From: an uncultured Marvinbryantia sp.
Lineage (GTDB): Bacteria; Bacillota; Clostridia; Lachnospirales; Lachnospiraceae
DNA length: 64,000 nucleotides
Assembly: GCA_937915375.1 (NCBI GenBank)
Contig: CALDMO010000030.1
Location: 49,105 to 113,104 of the forward strand
Direction of reading: 5' to 3'
The notes beneath the pieces are model-generated. The model had not been told where the DNA came from. It did not search any database and saw only the letters and a list, made by a program, of their open reading frames with translations. Shown piece by piece: positions 17,055-24,473 of this stretch. Position 1 is the first letter of the stretch; each line of letters opens with the position of its first letter. A program made the position numbers and the translations under genes.

Positions 17055-18677
17055 ATGGCAAAAGAGATTAAATATGGTTCAGCGGCAAGAGTTGCTCTGG
17101 AAGCCGGTGTAGATAAATTGGCAAATACTGTGAAAGTGACACTGGGACCGAAAGGAAGAAACGTGGTACTTGATAAACAGTTCGGCGCTCCGCTTATCAC
17201 AAACGATGGCGTGACAATCGCAAAAGAGATCGAACTGGAAGATGCGTTTGAAAATATGGGCGCACAGCTGGTAAAAGAAGTTGCTACAAAGACAAATGAT
17301 GTAGCTGGTGACGGTACGACAACAGCAACGGTTCTGGCACAGGCAATGATTCAGGAAGGTATGAAAAACCTGGCAGCAGGCGCAAATCCGATCGTTCTTC
17401 GCAAAGGTATGAAAAAAGCGACAGACGCAGCTGTTGCATCGATTGCGGCAATGAGCAGCAAGGTAAACGGCAAACATCAGATGGCTAGAGTTGCCGCTAT
17501 TTCTGCAGGCGATGAAGAAGTTGGAAATATGGTTGCAGATGCAATGGAAAAGGTTTCCAACGACGGCGTTATTACAATCGAAGAATCCAAGACTATGAAG
17601 ACAGAGCTGGATCTTGTAGAAGGTATGCAGTTTGACAGAGGTTATATCTCTGCATACATGGCAACAGATATGGAAAAAATGGAAGCGGTTCTGGACGATC
17701 CGTTCATCCTTATTACAGATAAGAAGATTGCAGTGATTCAGGATATTCTTCCGCTTCTGGAGCAGATTGTACAGGCTGGCAGAAAGCTTCTGATTATCGC
17801 TGAAGATGTAGAAGGCGAAGCTCTGACAACTCTGATTCTTAATAAACTGAGAGGAACCTTCTCTGTAGTAGCTGTGAAAGCTCCGGGATACGGCGACAGA
17901 AGAAAAGAAATGCTCAAAGATATCGCAATTCTGACAGGCGGACAGGTGATTTCCGAAGAACTTGGTCTGGAACTGAAAGATACTACAATTGATATGCTTG
18001 GTCGTGCAAAATCTGTAAAGGTACAGAAAGAAAATACAGTTATCGTTGACGGTAACGGCGATGCACAGGATATCCAGTCCAGAATTTCTCAGATCAAAGC
18101 GCAGATCGAGGAGACAACATCTGAATTTGACAGAGAAAAACTGCAGGAAAGACTTGCAAAACTTGCAGGCGGTGTAGCAGTGATCCGTGTTGGTGCGGCT
18201 ACAGAGACAGAGATGAAAGAAGCAAAACTGCGTATGGAAGATGCGCTTAATGCAACACGTGCCGCTGTAGAAGAAGGTATTGTGGCAGGCGGCGGTTCTG
18301 CATATATCCATGCGGCAAAAGAAGTTGCTAAACTGGTAGATACTTTGGATGGCGATGAAAAAACAGGTGCGAAGATCATTCTTAAAGCTCTGACAGCTCC
18401 GCTGAATCAGATTGCAGCAAACGCAGGTCTTGAAGGTGCAGTAATCGTAAACAAAGTAATGGAATCTGCAGATGGATACGGATTTGATGCATATAAAGAA
18501 GAGTATGTGGATATGGTAGAAGCAGGTATTCTTGACCCGGCGAAAGTAACCAGAAGCGCTCTGCAGAATGCAACCAGTGTTGCGTCTACATTCCTGACCA
18601 CAGAATCCTGTGTAGCAAACATCAAAGAACCGGAACCGGCAATGCCGGCTGGCGGAATGAATCCGGGCATGATGTGA
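17055..18677 (+). CDS. groEL: Chaperonin GroEL
   Basis: 540-residue ATP-dependent folding chaperonin. Conserved blocks: KVTLGPKGRNVVLDK, NDGVTIAKEIELED, the ATP-binding DVAGDGTTTATVLA near residue 86, AIVKAPGYG-type apical segment (VKAPGYGDRRKEML), and a GGM-type tail ending PAGGMNPGMM. AGGAGGTAGGC precedes the ATG. Codon use is strongly biased, which creates a 586-codon open frame on the opposite strand; that is judged an artefact. Confidence 0.97.
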   Translation: MAKEIKYGSAARVALEAGVDKLANTVKVTLGPKGRNVVLDKQFGAPLITNDGVTIAKEIELEDAFENMGAQLVKEVATKTNDVAGDGTTTATVLAQAMIQEGMKNLAAGANPIVLRKGMKKATDAAVASIAAMSSKVNGKHQMARVAAISAGDEEVGNMVADAMEKVSNDGVITIEESKTMKTELDLVEGMQFDRGYISAYMATDMEKMEAVLDDPFILITDKKIAVIQDILPLLEQIVQAGRKLLIIAEDVEGEALTTLILNKLRGTFSVVAVKAPGYGDRRKEMLKDIAILTGGQVISEELGLELKDTTIDMLGRAKSVKVQKENTVIVDGNGDAQDIQSRISQIKAQIEETTSEFDREKLQERLAKLAGGVAVIRVGAATETEMKEAKLRMEDALNATRAAVEEGIVAGGGSAYIHAAKEVAKLVDTLDGDEKTGAKIILKALTAPLNQIAANAGLEGAVIVNKVMESADGYGFDAYKEEYVDMVEAGILDPAKVTRSALQNATSVASTFLTTESCVANIKEPEPAMPAGGMNPGMM

Positions 18678-18686
18678 TCGATAAAT

Positions 18687-18895
18687 GACGAACGCGAGAC
18701 GGAAAGTATTCATCCGTGACTGCTTGCAGTTAGAAGGATGAATACTTGACGGCTCATGTGAGTGAAACGAACAACCCGGGCACGGAAGTGTCCGGGTTTG
18801 AGCGTTCGTCGGAAGTGAGCGCGGACACAGGCGGCTCATGTGAGTGAAACGAACAGTGCGGGTGCGAAAGCATCCGCACTTGAGCGTTCGTCGGA
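18687..18895. repeat. Tandem structured repeats with covarying hairpins after groEL
   Basis: Two units with an 82-nt period (18751-18813 and 18833-18895). Each has an identical 23-nt left flank and an identical 16-nt right flank, but a different 24-nt centre. Both centres form a 10-bp stem: ACCCGGGCAC/GTGTCCGGGT with loop GGAA, and GTGCGGGTGC/GCATCCGCAC with loop GAAA. Each loop fits GNRA, and a G-U wobble sits at the same stem position. The flanks can pair as ACGAAC/GTTCGT and as GCTCA/TGAGC, which interleave like a pseudoknot. A related upstream part (18687-18747) holds GACGAACGC and a perfect 12-bp stem, AAGTATTCATCC/GGATGAATACTT, with an inner ACTG-CTTG-CAGT hairpin. Strand is not determined. 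It could be a groESL 3' element, a small RNA or a REP-like mobile palindrome. Confidence 0.85.
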
Positions 18896-18949
18896 GTTTT
18901 ACCGTGTTTATTTTATATATTTTTTATAGTTTTCCCCGTCTGATATCCA

Positions 18950-18978
18950 TTGCAAAAACCTGCCTGCAATGGTATACT
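18950..18978 (+). promoter_or_regulatory. Sigma-A promoter for the membrane protein gene at 19007
   Basis: TTGCAA (18950-18955), 17-bp spacer, TATACT (18973-18978), 28 bp before the start codon. Confidence 0.8.
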
Positions 18979-19006
18979 AGTCCCATTAAGACAGGAGGAT
19001 AAGAAC

Positions 19007-19510
19007 ATGAGCGACTTATATACAGAGGTGATCGTGAAAAGAAAACCATCCGCAAAAGACATGATACTGAAAAGTCTGTTGATTGCAGGGACTGCCTTGG
19101 CGGTTTTTGCATTTATGGTAATGGGTATCATTGGTTTTGTGATCTTTATTGCGCTTGCAGTGGCGGATTATTTTCTGCTTCCCACGTTCAATCTGGAATT
19201 TGAGTATCTCTATGTGAACGGCGAGCTGGACATTGACAAGATCATGTCAAAACAGAAACGAAAAAGAGTTTACAGTGCAGATGTATCTAATCTGGAACTG
19301 TTAGCTCCGTCCAATTCTCATGCGCTGGATTCTTATAATAGAAACAACAGCATAAAGACACTGGACTTTTCCTCAAGAAATCCGCAGAATAAGACCTATA
19401 CCATGATCATAAAGGGTGAAAAGGGTCTGGAGCGCGTGATTTTTGAGCCGAACGATGTAATGTTAAGCGATATCAAGCGCGTTCGCCCGAGAGAAGTAAA
19501 TCTTTACTAA
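19007..19510 (+). CDS. Small membrane protein, possibly DUF6106 family
   Basis: 167 residues. A basic N-terminus (MSDLYTEVIVKRKPSAKDM) precedes two closely spaced membrane segments at about 26-57, then a soluble domain of about 110 residues with LELLAPSNSHALDSYN and FSSRNPQNKTYTMIIKGEKG. From memory this pattern resembles the DUF6106 proteins common in Lachnospiraceae; not verified. Function unknown. It has its own promoter and an AGGAGG site, and is followed by the hairpin that precedes guaB. Confidence 0.75.
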   Translation: MSDLYTEVIVKRKPSAKDMILKSLLIAGTALAVFAFMVMGIIGFVIFIALAVADYFLLPTFNLEFEYLYVNGELDIDKIMSKQKRKRVYSADVSNLELLAPSNSHALDSYNRNNSIKTLDFSSRNPQNKTYTMIIKGEKGLERVIFEPNDVMLSDIKRVRPREVNLY

Positions 19511-19514
19511 AAAG

Positions 19515-19563
19515 CTGCCTGTTAATGCTCGAAAATTTAAATGGTAGAGCGGTTGACAGGCAG
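19515..19563 (+). terminator. Long-loop hairpin overlapping the guaB promoter
   Basis: Arms CTGCCTGT (19515-19522) and ACAGGCAG (19556-19563), with a possible inner GCTC/GAGC pair, followed by ATTTATTTTT. The 3' arm overlaps the guaB -35 box. It probably terminates the upstream gene. Confidence 0.55.
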
Positions 19564-19581
19564 ATTTATTTTTGATAGAAT
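19553..19581 (+). promoter_or_regulatory. guaB promoter
   Basis: TTGACA (19553-19558), 17-bp spacer, TAGAAT (19576-19581), 33 bp before the start codon. The -35 is shared with the hairpin arm described separately. Confidence 0.8.
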
Positions 19582-19614
19582 ATCGGAAAATTACATGAAA
19601 GAGAGGATAATAAT

Positions 19615-21069
19615 ATGGGTCGTATTATTGGTGAAGGCATCACATTTGATGATGTACTTTTAATCCCGGCTTACTCAGAGGTAATCGGTAATCAAGTAGA
19701 ACTTGGCACATATCTTACCAAGAAGATCAAACTGAACATTCCGATGATGAGTGCGGGTATGGATACAGTAACAGAGCACAGAATGGCTATTGCAATGGCT
19801 AGACAGGGCGGTATCGGTATCATTCATAAAAATATGTCAATTGAAGCACAGGCGGAAGAAGTAGATAAGGTAAAGCGTTCTGAGAACGGTGTTATTTCTG
19901 ACCCATTTTATTTGTCCCCGGAACATACACTGGCAGATGCCAATGATTTGATGGGCAAATTCCGAATCTCCGGTGTTCCGATCACAGAAAACGGGAAACT
20001 GGTAGGTATCATCACAAATCGTGACCTTAAATTCGAAGAAGATTTTACGAAAAAAATTAAAGACTGTATGACCTCGGAAGGTCTTGTAACTGCAAAAGTT
20101 GGTATTACCTTAGAAGAGGCAAAGAAGATCCTTGGTAAAGCGCGCAAAGAAAAACTGCCGATCGTTGATGATGAGAACAACTTAAGAGGTCTGATCACAA
20201 TCAAAGATATTGAAAAACAGATTAAATATCCAAATTCCGCGAAGGATGAACAGGGCCGTCTGCTTTGCGGCGCGGCAGTTGGTATTACTGCAAACTGTCT
20301 GGAACGTGTGGAAGCGCTGGTAAAAGCGCATGTAGACGTGATTGTTCTGGATTCCGCACATGGACATTCCATGAACGTAATCAATTGCGTGAAGATGATA
20401 AAGAAAGCTTATCCGGAACTGCAGGTGATTGCAGGAAACGTTGCTACGGCGGAAGGCGCAAAAGCGCTGATCGAAGCAGGTGTGGATGCAGTAAAGGTTG
20501 GTATCGGACCGGGTTCTATCTGTACAACACGTGTTGTTGCCGGCATTGGTGTTCCGCAGATCACTGCTGTTATGGACTGCTATGAGGCAGCAAAAGAGAG
20601 CGGTATCCCGATTATCGCGGACGGCGGTATCAAATATTCCGGTGATATGACGAAAGCGATCGCAGCCGGCGCAAATGTTTGTATGATGGGAAGCATCTTT
20701 GCAGGCTGTGACGAAAGTCCGGGAACATTTGAACTATATCAGGGAAGAAAATATAAGGTTTATCGTGGAATGGGATCTATTTCTGCAATGGAAAATGGAA
20801 GCAAAGACCGTTATTTCCAGGCGAACGCTAAGAAACTGGTTCCGGAAGGTGTAGAAGGACGAGTGGCTTACAAGGGAAGCGTGGAAGATACGGTATTCCA
20901 GCTTATGGGCGGTCTGCGTTCCGGTATGGGATATTGTGGAACACGTACCATTGAAGAGCTGAAAGAAAATGGCAGATTTGTAAAAATCTCCGCGGCAGCA
21001 CTGAGAGAATCTCATCCGCATGACATCCATATCACGAAAGAGGCACCGAACTATAGTGTTGATGAATAA
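19615..21069 (+). CDS. guaB: Inosine-5'-monophosphate dehydrogenase
   Basis: Oxidises IMP to XMP, the committed step to GTP. It has 484 residues. The TIM barrel is interrupted by two CBS motifs (about 95-205, e.g. CMTSEGLVTAKVGITLEEA). The catalytic cysteine is Cys303 in GPGSICTTRVVAG; the flap and K+ site follow (SKDRYFQ). Own promoter. Because GTP is the CodY signal, this enzyme feeds the same regulatory input as codY (family knowledge). The next gene starts inside its last codons. Confidence 0.97.
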   Translation: MGRIIGEGITFDDVLLIPAYSEVIGNQVELGTYLTKKIKLNIPMMSAGMDTVTEHRMAIAMARQGGIGIIHKNMSIEAQAEEVDKVKRSENGVISDPFYLSPEHTLADANDLMGKFRISGVPITENGKLVGIITNRDLKFEEDFTKKIKDCMTSEGLVTAKVGITLEEAKKILGKARKEKLPIVDDENNLRGLITIKDIEKQIKYPNSAKDEQGRLLCGAAVGITANCLERVEALVKAHVDVIVLDSAHGHSMNVINCVKMIKKAYPELQVIAGNVATAEGAKALIEAGVDAVKVGIGPGSICTTRVVAGIGVPQITAVMDCYEAAKESGIPIIADGGIKYSGDMTKAIAAGANVCMMGSIFAGCDESPGTFELYQGRKYKVYRGMGSISAMENGSKDRYFQANAKKLVPEGVEGRVAYKGSVEDTVFQLMGGLRSGMGYCGTRTIEELKENGRFVKISAAALRESHPHDIHITKEAPNYSVDE

Positions 21070-22546
21070 TTATCTGGAAGATTTAAAGAATGAAAAAGAA
21101 ATCCGTCGTACACTGATTGCCATTAAAGAGGCAGTCAGAGACGATGGAGAGAGAAAAACCCTTGCCCGTCTGTTGGCAGGGGATTTCTCTATATTTGCCG
21201 ATCTTTTAAGCCATGAAGATCCGAAGGTGCGCAAAAACGCAGCGCTGCTTCTTGGAATTATGGAGGCGAAAGCTTATCAGGGAGTTTTGTGGGAGGCTTA
21301 TCAGAGAGAAGAGACGCTGTTTATCAAGGCAGATTATATAAAAGCGCTGGCGCATTTTGATTGCAGCGCATACGTGGATCAGATGAAAAGGCGCATGGAA
21401 GAGCTTAGCAGAGCTGAGAATGCCGGAGAAAATGAAAAGCATACCGTGCAGGAGCTTGGCGCCTTAAAAACGCTTCTGATCAAAACAGAGCGCCCGAAAA
21501 AACATGTGTTTACCGGGGGAAACAGCAGGCTGGAAGTGATTCTGATGACGAACCGCAGTCAGAGGCAGGTGACAGCAGAACAGCTGCCGGAAAAAAATCT
21601 GCGTTTTCTGGCTGGCGGAATCCGCTTTGAGACAACACATTTGGAGAAAATTTTGCCGATTCGTACCTATTCGGAAATTCTCTTTCCGGTACCGGGATTA
21701 AAAAGTATGAGCGGCAGTCCGGAACATATGGCAGAACTGCTGACAGGATCGTCTTTGATGAATTTTTTAAAGCAGCATCATACCGGAGAATGGCCGTTTT
21801 ATTTCCGATTGGATATCAAAACAGCGATGCCGCAGGAACGAAGAGTAGATCTGATTAAAAAACTGTCGATTGCCATAGAGCGGGCAAGTGAACGCAGATT
21901 GCTGAACGCGCCGAGCGGTTATGAGATAGAATTGCGCTTGGTAGCAAATAAGGAGGGCGGATTTGTACCGCTTTTAAAGCTATTTACGTTCCACGACTGG
22001 CGGTTTGCATACCGCAGGGAATTGCTGCCAACCTCGATTGCGCCGGTGAATGCGGCAATTATTATGCAGCTTGCAAAAGAATACTTTACAGAGAATGCAC
22101 AGGTGCTGGATCCGTTTTGCGGTACAGGTACGATGCTGATCGAACGCCGGATGTTTGGCAGAACAGGAAGTATGTACGGACTGGATATACTGGAGGAAGC
22201 GATTTTAAAAGCTCGTGTCAATACGGAAAGCGCCAGAGTGAAGGCAAATTATATTAATCGTGATTTTTTTGATTTTCGGCATGAATATCGATTTGATGAA
22301 GTTATTACGAACTTACCGGGCTGCAGCAAACAACACGGTGAGGAAGAAATTACGGAATTATATCAGCGCTTTTTGGATAGAATACCGGAATTGATCAAAC
22401 GGGAGGCGCTGCTTGTTCTTTATGCAAGTGAGTTAAAGCTTCTAACCGCTTGTGTACGTAACCGCAGGGAATTTCGGAAATTGCGTGAAGAAATATTAAA
22501 TGAGCGTGAGGGAAGCGGTGTTTTGATTCTGCGTTATGTAGAATAA
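21062..22546 (+). CDS. Predicted RNA/DNA methyltransferase with N-terminal HEAT-like repeats
   Basis: 494 residues. The first 115 or so residues look like HEAT repeats (LLSHEDPKVRKNAALLLGIM, KADYIKALAHFD). The C-terminal half is a SAM-dependent methylase of the RlmL/Trm11 type: VLDPFCGTGTMLIERRMF near residue 350, YGLDILEEAILKAR, and the catalytic NLPGCSK in place of the usual NPPYG. The middle may be a THUMP-like substrate domain. The substrate is unknown; tRNA or rRNA guanine is a guess from family resemblance. The start overlaps the guaB stop by 8 nt with no clear ribosome site, implying coupling to guaB. Confidence 0.78.
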   Translation: MNNYLEDLKNEKEIRRTLIAIKEAVRDDGERKTLARLLAGDFSIFADLLSHEDPKVRKNAALLLGIMEAKAYQGVLWEAYQREETLFIKADYIKALAHFDCSAYVDQMKRRMEELSRAENAGENEKHTVQELGALKTLLIKTERPKKHVFTGGNSRLEVILMTNRSQRQVTAEQLPEKNLRFLAGGIRFETTHLEKILPIRTYSEILFPVPGLKSMSGSPEHMAELLTGSSLMNFLKQHHTGEWPFYFRLDIKTAMPQERRVDLIKKLSIAIERASERRLLNAPSGYEIELRLVANKEGGFVPLLKLFTFHDWRFAYRRELLPTSIAPVNAAIIMQLAKEYFTENAQVLDPFCGTGTMLIERRMFGRTGSMYGLDILEEAILKARVNTESARVKANYINRDFFDFRHEYRFDEVITNLPGCSKQHGEEEITELYQRFLDRIPELIKREALLVLYASELKLLTACVRNRREFRKLREEILNEREGSGVLILRYVE

Positions 22547-22598
22547 AAATAAGAATTTCAGTAAAAGACAGATTTTTGAAAAAATTTTAAAATACCTG

Positions 22599-22627
22599 TT
22601 GACAAATGGAATGAAATCATGTATTAT
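22599..22627 (+). promoter_or_regulatory. Promoter of the tRNA-Gly pair
   Basis: TTGACA (22599-22604), 17-bp spacer, TATTAT (22622-22627), 34 bp before the first tRNA. Confidence 0.85.
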
Positions 22628-22660
22628 AAGTCCTGTCGTTAAGGAATAGCGACAGGAAAT

Positions 22661-22733
22661 GCGCGAGTGGCTCAGTTGGTGGAGCGCGACCTTGCCAAGG
22701 TCGAGGCCGCGGGTTCGAGTCCCGTCTCGCGCT
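22661..22733 (+). tRNA. tRNA-Gly(GCC), first copy
   Basis: 73 nt with acceptor stem GCGCGAG/CTCGCGC, D-arm GGCTCAGTTGGTGGAGC, anticodon stem CGACC/GGTCG around loop TTGCCAA (anticodon GCC), T-arm GCGGG-TTCGAGT-CCCGT and discriminator T. CCA is not encoded. It is preceded by a hairpin CCTGTCG/CGACAGG at 22632-22656 in the transcribed leader. Confidence 0.97.
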
Positions 22734-22777
22734 CTCCAAGATAATATTGGATGTCGTTGGTAAAGCGACAAAGAAAT

Positions 22778-22850
22778 GCGCGAGTGGCTCAGTTGGTGGA
22801 GCGCGACCTTGCCAAGGTCGAGGCCGCGGGTTCGAGTCCCGTCTCGCGCT
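22778..22850 (+). tRNA. tRNA-Gly(GCC), second copy
   Basis: Identical 73-nt copy of the tRNA 117 bp upstream, with the same cloverleaf and GCC anticodon. A shorter version of the same leader hairpin (TGTCG/CGACA, 22752-22770) precedes it, so the duplication unit included the leader. Cotranscribed with the first copy. Confidence 0.97.
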
Positions 22851-22854
22851 CTTG

Positions 22855-22887
22855 TAAAAAGTCTGGATAACAGGCTTTTTTTCTTTG
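22855..22887 (+). terminator. Terminator of the tRNA-Gly operon
   Basis: Stem AAAAAGTCTG / CAGGCTTTTT with loop GATAA and a run of T, right after the second tRNA. Confidence 0.8.
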
Positions 22888-22938
22888 TCTATGTATTTAA
22901 AAAGAATCAATTTTTTCATTTCTTTTAGAAAATTCCCC

Positions 22939-22967
22939 TTGTTTATTTTAAATGAAATCAGTATACT
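22939..22967 (+). promoter_or_regulatory. Promoter for the PurF-like gene
   Basis: TTGTTT (22939-22944), 17-bp spacer, TATACT (22962-22967), 60 bp before the start codon. No purine riboswitch is visible in the short leader. Confidence 0.7.
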
Positions 22968-23026
22968 GTATGTGGATATTTATGGATTTAAAATTTAACG
23001 ATGACAGAGAAGACGGAGGATTTGGT

Positions 23027-24436
23027 ATGGGTGGATTTTTTTCAGTAGCATCAAAAAATGATTGTGTATTTGATTTGTTTTTCGGTACGGATTATCATTC
23101 GCATCTGGGCACACGCCGCGGCGGAATGGCAGTGTACGGAAAAAACGGTTTTAACCGTGCGATTCATAATATAGAGAATTCTCCGTTCCGAACAAAATTT
23201 GAAAAAGATGCGCATGAAATGGAAGGGTATCTGGGAATTGGCTGTATTTCTGACTATGAGCCGCAGCCGCTTTTGATCCGTTCACATCACGGTACCTATG
23301 TAATTACGACGGTAGGAAAGATCAATAATATGGAAGCGCTGATTAATATGCTTCTTCGCAATGGCAGTCATTTTATGGAGATGACGAGCGGGGAGATTAA
23401 TCCTACAGAGCTGGTAGCAACTCTGATTAATCAGAAAGAAAATATTGTGGACGGGATCCAGTATGCAATGGAACAGATTGACGGTTCCATGACACTGATG
23501 CTTCTGACACAGCTCGGCGTTTATATCGCGAGAGATAAACTTGGCAGAACGCCGGTGTCGCTTGGAAAACGAGATGATGGTTATTGTGCAAGTTTTGAGA
23601 GCTTTGCTTATTTAAATCTGGGCTATGAGGAATATCGTGAACTTGGTCCTGGAGAAATTATCATCATGACGCCTGAACAGGTGGTGACACTGGTGAAACC
23701 AGGCAAGAATATGAAGATTTGTACGTTCCTGTGGGTCTACTATGGTTATCCATCCTCCTCTTATGAAGGAATCAGCGTGGAAGAGATGCGTTATCGGTGC
23801 GGAGAACTGTTAGCACAGCGCGATAAAGGTACGGTCCATCCGGATACTGTTGCCGGCGTGCCGGATTCAGGTACGCCGCATGCAATTGGATACGCAAATG
23901 TATCCGGAATTCCATTTTCCAGACCGTTTATCAAATATACGCCGACGTGGCCGCGTTCTTTCATGTCAACGATGCAGAGCAAACGCAATCGTATTGCGAA
24001 AATGAAAATGCTTCCGGTACATGATCTGATTAAGGGAAAGAGCCTGCTGATGATTGATGATTCTATTGTGCGCGGCACACAGCTGCGAGAGACAACTGAA
24101 TTTTTGTATCACAGCGGTGCAAGAGAGGTACACATTCGTCCGGCTTGTCCGCCACTGATTTATGGCTGTAAATTTTTGAACTTTTCCAGATCGTCATCAG
24201 AGATGGATCTGATCACCAGACGTATGATTCGTCGTTTCGAGGGAGATCATGTAGATGAGGCAGTGCTGCAGGAATATACAAATCCTGATTCAGACCGTTA
24301 CCATAATATGGTGGAAGCAATCGGAAGAGAAATGAATTTCTCATCTCTGCGCTATCATCGATTGGATGATATGATTAAAGCAGTGGGTCTGGATGAGTGT
24401 AAACTCTGTACGTATTGCTGGACAGGAATAGAGTAG
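23027..24436 (+). CDS. Amidophosphoribosyltransferase-like protein lacking the N-terminal catalytic cysteine
   Basis: 469 residues with the PurF layout: an N-terminal Ntn-type glutaminase-like domain and a C-terminal phosphoribosyltransferase domain with the PRPP loop LLMIDDSIVRGTQLRET near residue 345. True PurF starts with Cys after Met removal (CGVFG); here the start is MGGFFSVAS, so the glutaminase nucleophile is missing, and RGGMAVYG replaces the usual RGQESAGI. A C-terminal CKLCTYCW cluster is present. It may use ammonia, have a different substrate, or be a regulatory paralogue. Start 23027 has GGAGG 7 nt upstream. Confidence 0.85.
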   Translation: MGGFFSVASKNDCVFDLFFGTDYHSHLGTRRGGMAVYGKNGFNRAIHNIENSPFRTKFEKDAHEMEGYLGIGCISDYEPQPLLIRSHHGTYVITTVGKINNMEALINMLLRNGSHFMEMTSGEINPTELVATLINQKENIVDGIQYAMEQIDGSMTLMLLTQLGVYIARDKLGRTPVSLGKRDDGYCASFESFAYLNLGYEEYRELGPGEIIIMTPEQVVTLVKPGKNMKICTFLWVYYGYPSSSYEGISVEEMRYRCGELLAQRDKGTVHPDTVAGVPDSGTPHAIGYANVSGIPFSRPFIKYTPTWPRSFMSTMQSKRNRIAKMKMLPVHDLIKGKSLLMIDDSIVRGTQLRETTEFLYHSGAREVHIRPACPPLIYGCKFLNFSRSSSEMDLITRRMIRRFEGDHVDEAVLQEYTNPDSDRYHNMVEAIGREMNFSSLRYHRLDDMIKAVGLDECKLCTYCWTGIE

Positions 24437-24473
24437 ACAAAAGAAGGATACAACAATAGAATCGAGGAACAAC

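Noticed and set aside
17079..18839. 586-codon open frame antisense to groES-groEL region
   Set aside because: Its length follows from the strong codon bias of groEL; the translation is cysteine-, histidine- and phenylalanine-rich, resembles no protein, and lacks a ribosome site.
22617..22919. Repeated antisense protein frames over the tRNA genes
   Set aside because: They are translations of the duplicated tRNA-Gly sequences in reverse and show tRNA-derived repeats only.
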